64,000 bases of DNA from Cryptomeria japonica (lineage: Eukaryota > Streptophyta > Pinopsida > Cupressales > Cupressaceae): the NCBI RefSeq assembly GCF_030272615.1, contig NC_081407.1, positions 263,548,574-263,612,573 on the forward strand, written 5' to 3'. The notes beneath the pieces are model-generated. The model saw nothing but the letters and a program-made list of their open reading frames with translations, ran no database searches and was not told where the DNA came from. Both the position numbers and the translations under genes were made by a program. Positions 33,531 to 44,699 of this stretch are shown piece by piece (within the stretch, counting starts at the first letter, position 1; each line of letters starts with the position of its first letter).

Positions 33531-35179
33531 ACACCTTCGGGTGATTTTGTAGCCATATGTATTTTGACATCATTGTATCATGACACTTATGATTATATAT
33601 ATGAGATGATCCATCCTTGTGGCAACTATATGCATGTGTACCTATGTGATGAGATGTTTCATGATGTATGTTTCTATGTGATGCTTATGTTATGCATGCA
33701 AATATGTACATAATGAAATGCAATATTTTTGTTCTTTTATGTTTTATATATGTTATGCAAATGCAAATGTGAATGTATGAAATGCGGATGAATACGATAA
33801 TGCAAATGACTATATACATGATGATAATGTAAAATGTGTTAATATGTGTTGTGTGAAAGATGTGATGCAATTGTGATATCTATATGTATGTATGAAATGC
33901 TAATGTGTGATAATGCAGGTGCAACTACATGAAATGTAAATGTTTTTGGTGCGTCATTATACTCAGTCATGTGATAGCAGGCTACACAGACTCAAGAAGG
34001 ATGATGGAGGTCAGTCAAGAAATGGGGATGGAAGATAGAAGATATGAAAGTGAAAGAGCTTCTTGTGCGTTATCATCATTGAGCTTTATTATGGCAAGTA
34101 GGTTATGACAATCAAGGCATGTGTTCAACCCAAAAAGTCATTGTACCCATTTGCATGGAGATAAGACAGTCTCAAACAAGGAATGCCCCAGTTCATACTA
34201 GACTCTCAATGTCCTCATATCCTTGGACAAGTCATAGCATTACTAAGAGACAATTCACAGACAGTAAATAAAAATAGGTGACGATACCCCATCCTCGCCT
34301 TTCTAGTCAAAGACATCCTGGAGATAGAATCTCTAGTCAAAGACATCCCAGAAAAGCTAAAAGACATGTCACCAAAAGATAAAAATCAAAATCAAACCAA
34401 GACTCGACACCAACATTCACTGTAGTCCTCAGGTTTAGTGTCTCTTGTCACTTTTATAAGTCGTAGTTGATTGTGGTCACAATGTTTACTTTCACATAAA
34501 GGATAGATAGCACTGAACCATATGTTGTCTGAGTCTGTTGAAAGATTTGATTTGTTGAAGCCCATTGTTGTTGTTGTGTCTCATCTGAAACTGACTGAAT
34601 CCATGCAACTGATACCGTATTGCGGAGAAGATATTTCTTTATTGCGGATTGGCGATGAAGATGTTTCTTTATTGCAGATTGTGCGCGGATATACTGAAGA
34701 AATTGTACTCCTCGAAACATGTGATGCTCTCAGTTCCACACCCATCACTTAGACATAGGATTTGCCTTAGCCATAGATAGGAGCTGATTTATTATGGGTG
34801 GAAAGGGGTGAAAAGGAATGTTTATTATGAATGGCGAACCAATCTTGGGTAGATCAATAACAAGCCATGATAGGAATGGGTAAGTTTATTATGGATAAAT
34901 AGGTTGTGAGTGTGTGCAAAAGTGAAAGGATGAAATGGAATCCTAAAGGAGGGAGGAGCAATGTCTCTACGCATGGTGCTGGTGACCCAGTTTTCACCAT
35001 GGTAATTACCCAGGGTGCCACCGAAGTGGTTTTCACCATTGGACGAAATGTTTTTTTTCCAATTTTTATTTTTATTTTTTTTGTGTCACAAGGCGCCTGT
35101 TTGCCAAGTTTTCATTAAGCAACGATTTTTTTATGTTTTATGATTTTTTTGTATTTTTGAATTAGGATATTTTGAAGAG
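33531..35179. other. G1 3' untranslated interior, no gene
   Basis: Low-complexity TG/TA-rich DNA (many ATGTATG and ATGCAAATG motifs at 33590-33950), then non-coding sequence. A short duplication lies at 34616-34690, where TTTCTTTATTGC(G/A)GATTG occurs twice. No frame is supported. Confidence 0.5.
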
Positions 35180-35470
35180 CTATGTGTAAAACCTACAAAG
35201 GTGCATGTTGTTGATAGGGTCCTCCAAAGGTTCGCCATTTGGAGTTGAAAGTTCATATGCACTGGATCCATAGAATGTTGTGATGATGTAAGGACCAAGC
35301 CAATTTGATTCAAATTTGCCCTTCTTCTCTCTGTCTTGCTATTTTTTAGGATTTTCTCTAAAAACTAAGTCACCCACCTCAAATGTGTGAGGCTTTATCT
35401 TATGATTGTAATTGCAACGTTCCTTGACTGAATGATGTGTAGCTTGAGTGACTGTCTTCCTTGATAAAGG
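35180..35470 (-). pseudogene. Integrase C-terminal (GPY) fragment of G1
   Basis: Reads IKPHTFEVGDLVFRENPKK, an in-frame TAG (35339-35341), then KGKFESNWLGPYIITTFYG and EPLEDPINNMHLCRFYT before a stop. The KGKF..NW.GPY.I pattern is the GPY/F module at the C-terminus of gypsy integrases, which binds DNA or chromatin. The catalytic core is missing upstream, where the frame joins unrelated sequence. Confidence 0.85.
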
Positions 35471-36177
35471 AACTGAGATAAAATTACTAATGTGTGAACT
35501 ACGTAGGCCCGTATGCATGTCACCTAAAGAAGTTTGGGCATCCCTAATAATAAAGTCCCTCGAAGAAGCTCCATTAAAGGTCCATGATGTATCACCAGAA
35601 GGGAAAGGATGTGTGGAACAAGTGAATGAGTGATGAAGGCTTATGGTTGTGAAAAGAAGTGAAAGTAGGATAGCATGATGGAGACTTAGGATCAACAAGT
35701 ATTCTTTTTGACTTGAAATTTTAGAACTTTTGCCCCTAGTTATTTTGGTATTAGGGGAGATCATCTCTTGCTCTTTTTGGTTCATAGGATTTTTATCCTT
35801 GACTTTGATTTTTGCAAAGTCCAATAGCTTTTGATTTTGATTTGGACTAAATAACTTCTCTTTATTTTTTACTTTTAGATTTTTATTTCCAAAGCTTGAT
35901 TTTTGATCCCAATGAGTGAGGGCTTTTGTAATTCTTGTTGATCCAAGTCTGGAAGTGGAGTGGAAATGGAATGAGTGGATGAAATGGTAAAGTTATATGA
36001 TTTCTCAAGAGGGCTAGCAATACACTCAATAGATTCTTTATTGGAACCATTCTTAGGACTATTGATATCAAGAGATGCTTGCACCACTAGAGGAGATTTG
36101 CATTTAGACTTAGTAGCCACAACACTAGGTGGTTCACACCCAATTCCATGGAATTGAAAATTGTTTGTAGGTAGTTC

Positions 36178-36745
36178 CTATTGACTGAATACCTTAGGAG
36201 ATAATGGGAGTTGGTCAACATGAAATATATACTCACCACATCCTAGGTCTTTAATCTTGAACTTTTCTTTTAGCTCTGCTTGTTTGGATGTAGAAGCTTT
36301 TAAGGATTCAGGATCCACATATGCTAATGAAGGAATAGCTTCGTGATTGACTGGGATTGTTATTTCTGATCGAGGTTGCAAATTGTTGCAATATATGAAT
36401 GGATTTGGGTCAGCTTTGACGATCACTTCCACTCTATTGTGTGGAAACTTGATACGTCGATGATATGTAGATGGGACTACACTCATCTCATGAATCCATG
36501 GACGTCCTAGCAATATGTTGTATGTGAGATCCAAGTCTAGGACTTGACAAACCACATCTTTTGTAACTAGCCCAACTCTAAGAGGCAAGGTGACTATGCC
36601 TTTGGATGAACACTCTTCATCATCATATGCCTTGATGGTAATTTTGTTTATAGCATTCACAACTTTGTTTGAATATCCCAATTGTTTAATAGTGCTTAAT
36701 GTACAAATGTTTAGACCTGCTCCTCCATCTATCAGGACTCATTTT
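36178..36745 (-). pseudogene. Retropepsin-like aspartic protease of G1
   Basis: The active-site loop reads VLIDGGAGLNICTLSTIKQL (from about 36740), followed by IVTLPLRVGLVTKDVVCQVL and the C-terminal YNILLGRPWIHEM and VPSTYHRRIKFPHN. DGGA replaces the more common DTGA or DSGA, as in several Tat-type plant gypsy elements. The domain is nearly intact in one frame with gag upstream, though an in-frame TGA (RIK*VLID) precedes it. It would process the gag-pol precursor. The same region occurs in G2 at 43236-43451 plus 44700-44897. Confidence 0.8.
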
Positions 36746-39301
36746 ATTCGATGTTTGTGTATGAAGGCTTTAATGTGCAAAGGTGCATTATGTGGCTGGC
36801 TTACGAAGGCGTCATCGACTTCTTTGAATGTAAGGGAGTGTGGAACGGAAAGGTATCCCACCATGTCTTGAAACTGGTCCACGTTCAAATCAGTAGGAAT
36901 GACAGTGTCTCTCAAGATTTTATCAAGAATGTCTTTATGTGTGGGAGATATGCGTAAGAGCTCAAGGATTAAGATAAGTGCAGGTGTCTTCCCTAATTGT
37001 TCTACAAGGTCATACTCAGGCTTGGTCGATGAGGAAGTGGTGTTTTTAGCTAGAGCACCTTGCAAAGTGAATTTACCTCAACAAGTTGTAACATTACATT
37101 TAGAGGTAGGTTCGGAAGAAGATCCAATTCCTTTCAGGATGATCTTGGGTCTTTGGGTAGAATTTCTAGGTGTTTTATCCTTGATAATGGTAGAGACATA
37201 ATTGTCCATTGAAATGTGATTGATAGTTGAATCATAGCCATAAGATGCTCTGGTATAGTTGGTTTGGTCATCTGTGGCTTTAGCTTTTCCCTTGTCATGT
37301 TTTGGGAATGGTTCTTTAAACATCTCATGTTCTTGGTTGGTTTAGTGTCCTTCAATTTCAACGTCACCTCTATCAATGAGATTCCGTATGATGTTTTTCA
37401 GCCAATGACAATTTCCTATCTTATGACCCTTGCTCTTATGAAATTCACAATATTCATCATCATTCCACCAATTTGGTTTAACCTTTGGTTCATATGGAGA
37501 AAAATCTAGAATAGTGATTACTTTGTTTGCCACTAGTTTCTTGAAAACTGACTCAAGTGGTTCTCCCAATGGAGTGTACTTCCTTTGTGACTTTGAAGTT
37601 GTTTGAGTATTCACTTGATTGTTTATAGAGCTTGATCCAGAAAAAATGATTTTTGGTCATATTGTATTGGCATCAACAACACCATCATTGACTATGTTCT
37701 TGTTTTTGTTCCAAAATCTTGGCTTATCTTTTCCTTTAAAGTCATCTTTGTTTTCTTTGAATATTTTGATAATGACTCCTTGTTCAATTAGGACCTTCTC
37801 TATTGCTAAGCCTTTTTCAATGACGTCCTTGAAGGTGGACAAATAAGCTTTCCTTAGATCATAGCCAATGTCTTTGTTAACATTTTGGATGAACATCTCT
37901 ACCATTTGTTTTTGTGGAATTTCACAAGAGCATCTGCTAGCTAGATTCCTCCATCTTTGTAAAAATGATGAAAAATACTCTCCATCTTTGCTTGGTGTTG
38001 CACAAAGTAGTGATTGATATGTCTGTCTCTATGTTGTAGGAGAAATGTTGAATAAATGCCTATGCTAAGTCACCCCATAATTTAATACCAGGTGGAAGTT
38101 GGGAGAACCATTCCATAGCTTGATCACCTAAGCTTTGTGGGAATAATCTCATCAAATATGTCTCTTCTACTGCTACCTCAATGCAAGCTATGAAAAATTG
38201 TCTTATGTGTGCCTTAGGATCCCCTTTTCCTCTATACTTATCAAGCTTAGGTGTCACAAAGTGTGTAGGAAATGGAGGCATTGGAATGCTTTTGTCAAAT
38301 GGATAGGGACATATGTCTCTCATTGTATAAGTTGGCTTCGATGTATTTATGTCCTCCATTTTCTTTTGTAAGTCCTTAATTTTCTATTCCAAATTGTTCT
38401 TAGGTGGAGACCAACTTCTTGGACCATACTCCATGCCTAAAGCACTGGGTGGAGGAGGAGCATGTTGCATATATGGATGGTATTGATCATACACATGTTC
38501 ATATGGAGGAGGTCTATAATGATGCTGCATATATGGACCACTTGGTATAGAGTCATGATGAGGAATGAAATATCTATTTTGTCCATGTATACCATACTCT
38601 ATAGGCATGTCATGAGTTTGTTCTAATGTGTTGCCCTCAAATTTGATGTGGGGTTTCCTTGTGTCCAAATTTTGAACATGCCTTTGGATATCCAATTGCT
38701 TTGGTGGTTGATCCTTAGCATTGGTATGTGATTGAGTATATTTTTCTACATAAGACTTCCATAATGGTCTACGAAGGTGAGTATCATATGCTTGACCATG
38801 TGTATGTGGGACCTCTAGTTTTTGAAACAAAGATGATGGTGATTCAGGTACAAGATGTAGTCCTCTAGTGCCTCCACTATTAGGCCTCCTTTGATCCATG
38901 TTGGAGTGAGTTTGTTGCAAAGGTCGATTTTCCATTATTTGAGACATGTCAAAATCATGAGGTATCTTGGCTCCACTTTGTGCCATCATTTGTAAGAAAT
39001 ATTGTCTATACCTCCTCGTTATTTCCTCAACCAATCGATTGAAATGGGGATCCATAATGGAGTCTTCCACTTTTGCTTAATGTATTGAAATGTTGTCCAT
39101 ATTGTCATTGTGTGTATCATTGTTGTTTATAGTGTCCATGTGCTCAACATTTGGAATGTTTCTATAGGCATCCATGTTAGGTAATGTAGTATGATCAGAA
39201 TTGAAAAAGACATCATTGTCATACTCATAGGCACTCATGTTTGTGGACTCTTGAGCCTCTTTAGCTTCTCTCCTAGATTTTTGGGAACGCGTTTCAACCA
39301 T
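36739..39301 (-). pseudogene. Gag polyprotein of G1 (Ty3/gypsy)
   Basis: ATG 39301 gives MVETRSQKSRREAKEAQE, a typical plant gypsy gag start. TAA at 39077, a TAG-type break near 38360 and a frameshift near 38050 interrupt it. The gag core (38290-38060) reads FVTPKLDKYRGKGDPKAHIR, EETYLMRLFPQSLGDQAMEW and FSQLPPGIKLWGDLA (PF03732). An N-terminal tyrosine/proline-rich region precedes it. A zinc-finger-like CEFHKSKGHKIGNC lies at about 37440, followed by a linker (DFSPYEPKVKPNWW upstream of it). The frame runs on into the protease. A particle protein in origin, now a pseudogene. Confidence 0.82.
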
Positions 39302-41801
39302 GAACTAGGTATTGACCAAGATGTGTGAAACTAGATGAAAATGGAAAGAGTATGGAAGACTAAGATTTTGGATGGAATGTAAATGAATCTGAGGTGTACT
39401 TGCAATGTCCAAATTGTAAGACCAAGTATGTATGTAGTAGAGTAGGTGTGACTTCCAAAGAGATGATAGTTTCTCTTGATGAGGTAAGTTGACCTTGACT
39501 CTAAGTAAGACCAAATGAGACCCAAAGGTGATAGACCTTGATGAGGGACCACTTAGCAAAATGTTGTTGTATGTAGTGTGTTGACAAAGTATGATGAGGA
39601 CAAGCAAGTGACCTTTTGGCTCAGGTTTAGACAAATGTGAATGTAATGTAAGATGTAAAGCAATGATGGACTGTTTGAGACCCAAAGATAGGTTGAATTC
39701 TAGATTAAAACCTGAAGAGATAGCTTAGGAAGCTCAAGAATTCTGAAACTGATTGTTCTTGTTTGCTGGACTGTAAAATTTTCCAATTTGTGAAGTTGTT
39801 TTGTTGTGACCCAATCTGAAATTTTGACTATATTTATGTGACAAGAGGACACAAAGTTGATGAAGACTCAATTTTTGCAAGTGTTTTGACTCAAAGACTC
39901 CAAGAAAAGTGTTTTGTTTGATGTAAAATTTGTTTGCATACACTTGAAGACACAAAAGACACAATGGTTTTTTGTTTGGTCTTGAATGTTTGATTGTTCA
40001 AAATAAGTCAAGCATAATTCTTATGGCTGGCCAAGACAATAGTTGTTGATCCCACATGGAGTTTCCCCCAAGGCTACGCTATTCAAAGTGGATACTTAGA
40101 TGCTTGACCCCACTGGCTCCACCCTCGGCACTCACTTCTCAGGGCAGCCAAGCATTAGTCCCCACGAAAACTCCTCGTGGTGAACTTTGTATCTCTACTA
40201 AGAACCGTATGTGTGTGGGCCGCTACCAAAGGTCTGACCTCCTACCCCAACAACTAGAAGGATTTTGGCTTCTAAAACACAAAGGTGCTAGTAAGGGCAT
40301 CTGCTCGTGTGGCCATACATGTGGCACTTTCAGCTCTATAAATACAGAAGGCTCCCGGCTGGTAGGGGTTACGCCCTACAAATGATCAAATAAATTTGAT
40401 CAAACAACTGATTAGCACACATTATCCATAGTTTTCACCATGAATACAATTATTTATAGTGGTTTGGAAGAAGATGGCTTTTCTTTTTCTACCACGTGGG
40501 TCGATCTCTCCTCACTAGTAGTCCTAATGACCACACGGGGAGACAACCCTCTAAATATGAAACAAAAAGAGCCTATTGCTCAAGACACAAAAGACAATGG
40601 TTCAATTTTAGTGCACCAACTGAAGTGTTTGCTAGTCTATGAGAACAAGGCACACAATAAAGATCAAAAACCCTTGCCAAGGTCCTGCAACAAAGATTTG
40701 TTAGTAGTTTGGATTGTTTCAAATGATCACCCCTTCCTGCAAGCACACAAGTTAGGTAAATTTTAGATCCAAAAGACTTTGTGAAATAGGGGCCTTCAAC
40801 ACTGCATTTTGTTAACCAATTCAAAGATCTGATTCATCATAAAAAAAATAACACCAGTAAAATTTCAAGAGATTTCCAGAAATGTAAGAAAATCCAAAAA
40901 ATTTAATAATTTGCTCCAAAAATTAATTGTTTATGAAAAATCATAAAAAATTCATATAAAATACAAAATAGATCCAAAAAATCTTAAATTTTTACTAGAT
41001 ATTTTTGATAGTCTTCTAAACTTGCATAAAAAAATTTGTATAACAAATCCAAGCAGTTTGTAAGATATGAGTAAAATAATGCAAAACCCAAATTTTCAAA
41101 GATCCGATTTTTGAGGAATGATTTTGCATCAAATTTAAAATCAAAAACAACAGATCTTATGTATAATTCTGAGAGATTTCCAAATATGTAAGAAAATCCA
41201 AAAAATTCACTAATTTTCTCTCAAAATTAATTTTTTATGAAAAATCATAAAAAATTCATATAAAATGAAACTTTGATCCAAAAATCTGAAATTTTTACTA
41301 AACACTTATGACAATTTTTCTGACCTACCAAAAACCTTTGATGCCAAAATTTGAACTTGTTTGCGAGATCTGATCAAAATAAGGAAAAACCCTAATTTTT
41401 AAAGATCTAATTTTTAGGGAAATATTTTGCATCAAAATTAAAATCACAAAGAACGGATCTTGTGTATAATTATGAGATATTTCCAAAAATGTAAGAAAAT
41501 CCAAAAAATTTGCTCATTTGCTCTCAAAATTAATTTTTTATGAAAATTCATAAAAAATTCATAGAAAATTAAAATATGCTCCAATAGATCTAAATTTTTC
41601 TTTACGAGCTCTTGCTACTGTCTTCAAAAAAAATTGGTGTAAAATTTCCAAGCTATTTGTGAGATATGATCAAATCTTTCCAAGATCTTGATTTTGTGTC
41701 CAAAGCCCTAGCTGCATAAGGTTATTCTCCAAATTGTTTTACAAAACAACTATATAGGGTTAGAAAAATCTGCAAAAAACACAGATCTAAAAAAAATCCA
41801 T
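39302..41801 (-). other. Long untranslated leader of G1
   Basis: About 2.5 kb between PBS and gag with no supported frame; open frames at 40056-40385 and 40440-40766 show no family features. It includes the triplicated 303-bp block at 40862-41740. Very long leaders are known in Tat/Ogre-type gypsy elements. Confidence 0.6.
40862..41740 (-). repeat. ~303-bp tandem repeat, three units, in the G1 leader
   Basis: The motif TTATGAAAA(A/T)TCATAAAAAA recurs at 40931, 41235 and 41538, each preceded by GTAAGAAAATCCAAAAAATT and followed by a related 'gatccaaa' segment. The same block with the same period (62099, 62403) is present at 61780-62603. Confidence 0.8.
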
Positions 41802-41820
41802 GTCCCACGGGGCGTGCCAA
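41802..41820 (-). promoter_or_regulatory. Primer binding site of G1
   Basis: On the minus strand TTGGCACGCCCCGTGGGAC, two bases from the LTR end. Its complement ends in GTGCCA, consistent with a tRNA 3' CCA end; the tRNA is not named because I cannot verify it. Confidence 0.75.
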
Positions 41821-41822
41821 AA

Positions 41823-42604
41823 TGTTTATGGTGAAAATGGATAAACAATGATAATTGAAAGACTAAATGAATTCAACCACAAAACCCTAGCCTAGCAACA
41901 ACAAAGATCCACCATAACATATGAAGATTACCTAAGACAATGCAAATCAAATGAAATCATAAAGATTATACCATCACATGTCCAATAGGGTTTTTATCTT
42001 CATTCTTCCTATCTCCATTGATCTTGCTTGATATATTTGCTCTCAGATTTTATGTGCACAAGAGCTCAACAAAGAACGTAAATGTGGTTGCAAGTAGGCT
42101 TGATTGCATATGCAAGTTTGAAAGCGTAGTCAGGGCTGAATGCATAGTGAGTTAGTTTGATAATGAAAGAAGCATCTCCTTATATAGAAGACACTATATG
42201 AAATGGAGAGATAAGATTGAGAGGTGTAAAAGAGGTCGGCCATGATTAGAGGGTAGGTAGAGAAAATAAGAAAATAATGAGAGGGTAGGTAGTGTATGAA
42301 TTAAGAGATGAATGACATGTGTCAACTGTGGAAAAGGTTAATGAATTAATTAAATAAATAAAGATTTATTTAATTAATAGAAGAAGTGGGATCAATTAAA
42401 TAAATAATATATTTATTTAATTTAAGAAAAGGGGAATTTAAATAAATAAATGTATTTATTTAAATAAGAAATAAGGCTAGAAGAGGATAAATGAATTAAT
42501 TAAATAAATAAGGATTTATTTAATTAATAGAAGAATTAGGCTAAAAATAATTAAATAAATAAAGATATTTATTTAATTAGATAAGACAATTTTAGGTGTC
42601 TACA
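41823..42604 (-). repeat. 5' LTR of G1
   Basis: 782 bp; on the minus strand it starts TGTAGACACCTAAAATTGTC and ends CACCATAAACA. It shares its start and its AATTAAATAAAT blocks with the P LTR (19362). A TATA-like CTATATAAGGAG lies near 42178-42189 on the minus strand. Confidence 0.85.
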
Positions 42605-43235
42605 GTCACTATAGGTTATTTAATAAGACAAAGAGAAAACTTCCTTGAAATCAACAACTTTAGCTTTCAACAAGGTTGGGCAAGGTAAGAATCCTCTTTA
42701 GCGGTGGGTGAGGGTAAGGAAGCCTGACAAGTTGGGATCTGATCAACATTCTACTAGTTGGAGGAAAACTCACTTCTTGTAGCAAGCTCATGAGCCTTGG
42801 TGGAGCATCTTTATTGGTGTTCTCTAACACTATGATTCAAAGATTTTGTAGAAGGTAGAGTATCACTCAACCTCAATTCCTTTTGTTCCTTTTCTATAGG
42901 AGTGGGAAGAGCAATGAAGGAACCTCTAAAGGTTAAGAGATATAGGGAGTTTTAGATGGTGTTTGGTGTTTTTTTCTTTGTACTTTATAGGATCGTAGAG
43001 GTGGAATTGCAACATGCACACTAGGAACTTTAGGAGTAGGGATGACTCCCAATCCTAGATTTGGTTCACTCACTACCCTTGGGATAGGAAGAGATTATCA
43101 TACATCCATAAGTACATTAAAGGATCCTCAAGGGTAGTAGTTGAAGAAAATACCGAAGGATTTTCTAAGGATAACTTACCTATTATCTTGGATTTAATAT
43201 TTTGGTGGGATAGAAATAGGACATCTTCATGAGGT

Positions 43236-43451
43236 TTAATTGGTTGAGGTTGTTGAAGCCAAAAGTAATAAAGTATAAAGTTTATTAGATAAGGGTTGGA
43301 AACAACTATGACGTATGGTTTGGGCTTTCTTTTTAAGTGGGAACTTTAAGCACTTTTGAACTATGGAAGGGGAAACCTTCATGGATGTGATCCATGGATG
43401 ACCCAACTTCACATGAAATTTTTCTAAGGTAGGGATAGTGGTTAAAGGAAT
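43236..43451 (-). pseudogene. Protease fragment of G2 (after the solo LTR in reading order)
   Basis: PLTTIPTLEKFHVKLGHPWI then TSMKVSPSIVQKCLKFPL resembles the G1 protease C-terminus (LGRPWIHEM..VPSTYHRRIKFP). Removing the solo LTR and one GGAAT copy rejoins it in frame to the fragment at 44700-44897. Confidence 0.75.
43447..43451. repeat. TSD of the solo LTR, left copy
   Basis: GGAAT; identical to 44695-44699. Confidence 0.9.
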
Positions 43452-44694
43452 TGTAATGTCATAAAATTGTGACATCTGCAATTTTAACCATATTTGGGGT
43501 CCTGACTTGGGCAACGCTATCCCATTCCTTAACTGGGACCTATTTCTCCATTTCCAACCTTTCTCCCTTCCTCCTTCATGTCTTTTATTTTCTCGAGACC
43601 CTGTTTGGGCCCCGAAATAGGGTTGGATAGGGGCGTGGCACCCCTTTCCCCCTTAGGATAGGGGTGTGGTGCCCTTATCCCCCTAGGATAGTGGTGTGGT
43701 TCCCCTGTCTCAACCTCCTAGGGTGGTCATATGTGTGGGTTGCCCGATCTCCTATGCACTTCTTATCTTTGGGGTTTGTTATTCCTCTTTGTTAGCCTTC
43801 GGTGGTTGAAAGTTAATCCTTGAGGCATGTATAAAAGGGAATTCATTACCCTCATTCAAGGATGAATGGATAGCACATGTAGATGAATAATAGAGGATAA
43901 GAGATAGAGAGCATAAGGAGAATATACAAGATTTCAAGGTTATCATCAAGCATTCAAGTCTTCTTCATTCATCCATTAGAGCAACATTACAACATTCATT
44001 TGCAAGCATGTGTGTGTGTTAGGGTTTTGTCATGTTACATGCCATTTAATACAACATTTGTGGTTACATTCAAGAAGCAAAGCAATCATCATCAACAAGT
44101 TGCAGATCTACAAGGTATACATCTCCATTGTTTACATTCAAGCATTTGCAATTACTTTCTTTCTAGGTTGATTCCTCAATCGAGGTTTGACTAAGGAAAA
44201 CCCCTATCCACAACCCCCCTTTTATTGTCTTGTTATGTGTAGGTTGCAGGTACACAGCTATAATTACAGGTTTGGGCTTCATTTGCAGAGACAGAAGAAC
44301 CCTTTTCATTTCGCGAATTTTGTGCAGACCATCTACATTTTCGCCACGGTCTCGACGAATTTTCTCCAAATTTGTAGGGTAGATCTGCATCAGTTGAATT
44401 ATCTTAGATCCAAAGTTATAGCGTGATCCCGAACTAGTATCACCTCATTTCACTCATTTTCTCTCTTTCCCACATAATCAACAAGTCAATTTTCTCATTT
44501 ACAAAAGAGGGTAAATCACACATCAACCACTTGCAATCTACTTAGTATTTAGATCCTTGTCACTCTTGGATTTGGATCTAGTGGATTCAACCCCTCTTTT
44601 GAATGTAAAGTTCCTCCCAAGTGAAAACCATCCTAGTGGCTTCCTTTCTCTCTCCTAGGTGGAGAGTTACTAGGATCCAATTTTCCAATTTACA
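43452..44694 (+). mobile_element. Solo LTR (family L), 1,243 bp
   Basis: TGTAATGTC to CAATTTACA, flanked by GGAAT on both sides, with no interior or PPT. Related inverted copies are the E4 LTR (48636-49795) and the fragment at 63780-64000; shared text includes the region around GTGTGTGTTAGGGTTTTGTC (44010-44030). It inserted into the G2 protease and then lost its interior by LTR-LTR recombination. A block of TAGGATAGGGGTGTGG repeats lies at 43630-43710. Confidence 0.88.
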
Positions 44695-44699
44695 GGAAT
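44695..44699. repeat. TSD of the solo LTR, right copy
   Basis: GGAAT; identical to 43447-43451. Confidence 0.9.

Larger units (their letters stand above)
35180..42604 (-). mobile_element. G1: deleted Ty3/gypsy element (5' LTR, leader, gag, protease, integrase end)
   Basis: In element order: LTR (42604-41823), PBS, a leader of about 2.5 kb, gag from 39301, a zinc-knuckle region, retropepsin (about 36745-36178), a short linker, then the C-terminal GPY end of integrase (35470-35180). Reverse transcriptase, RNase H and the integrase core are absent, so pol has a large internal deletion. The 3' LTR was not found. 42605-42609 (GTCAC) should be one TSD, and the flank there is gypsy remnant G2, into which G1 is inserted. 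The DGGAGLNIC protease motif suggests a Tat-like plant gypsy lineage. Confidence 0.8.

Noticed and set aside
33590-33950. TG/TA-rich stretch as a regulatory or telomere-like repeat
   Set aside because: No fixed unit; low-complexity drift only.
40056-40766. Two plus-strand frames of about 108 codons in the G1 leader
   Set aside because: Antisense to the element, no recognisable motifs; chance frames in a less AT-rich patch.
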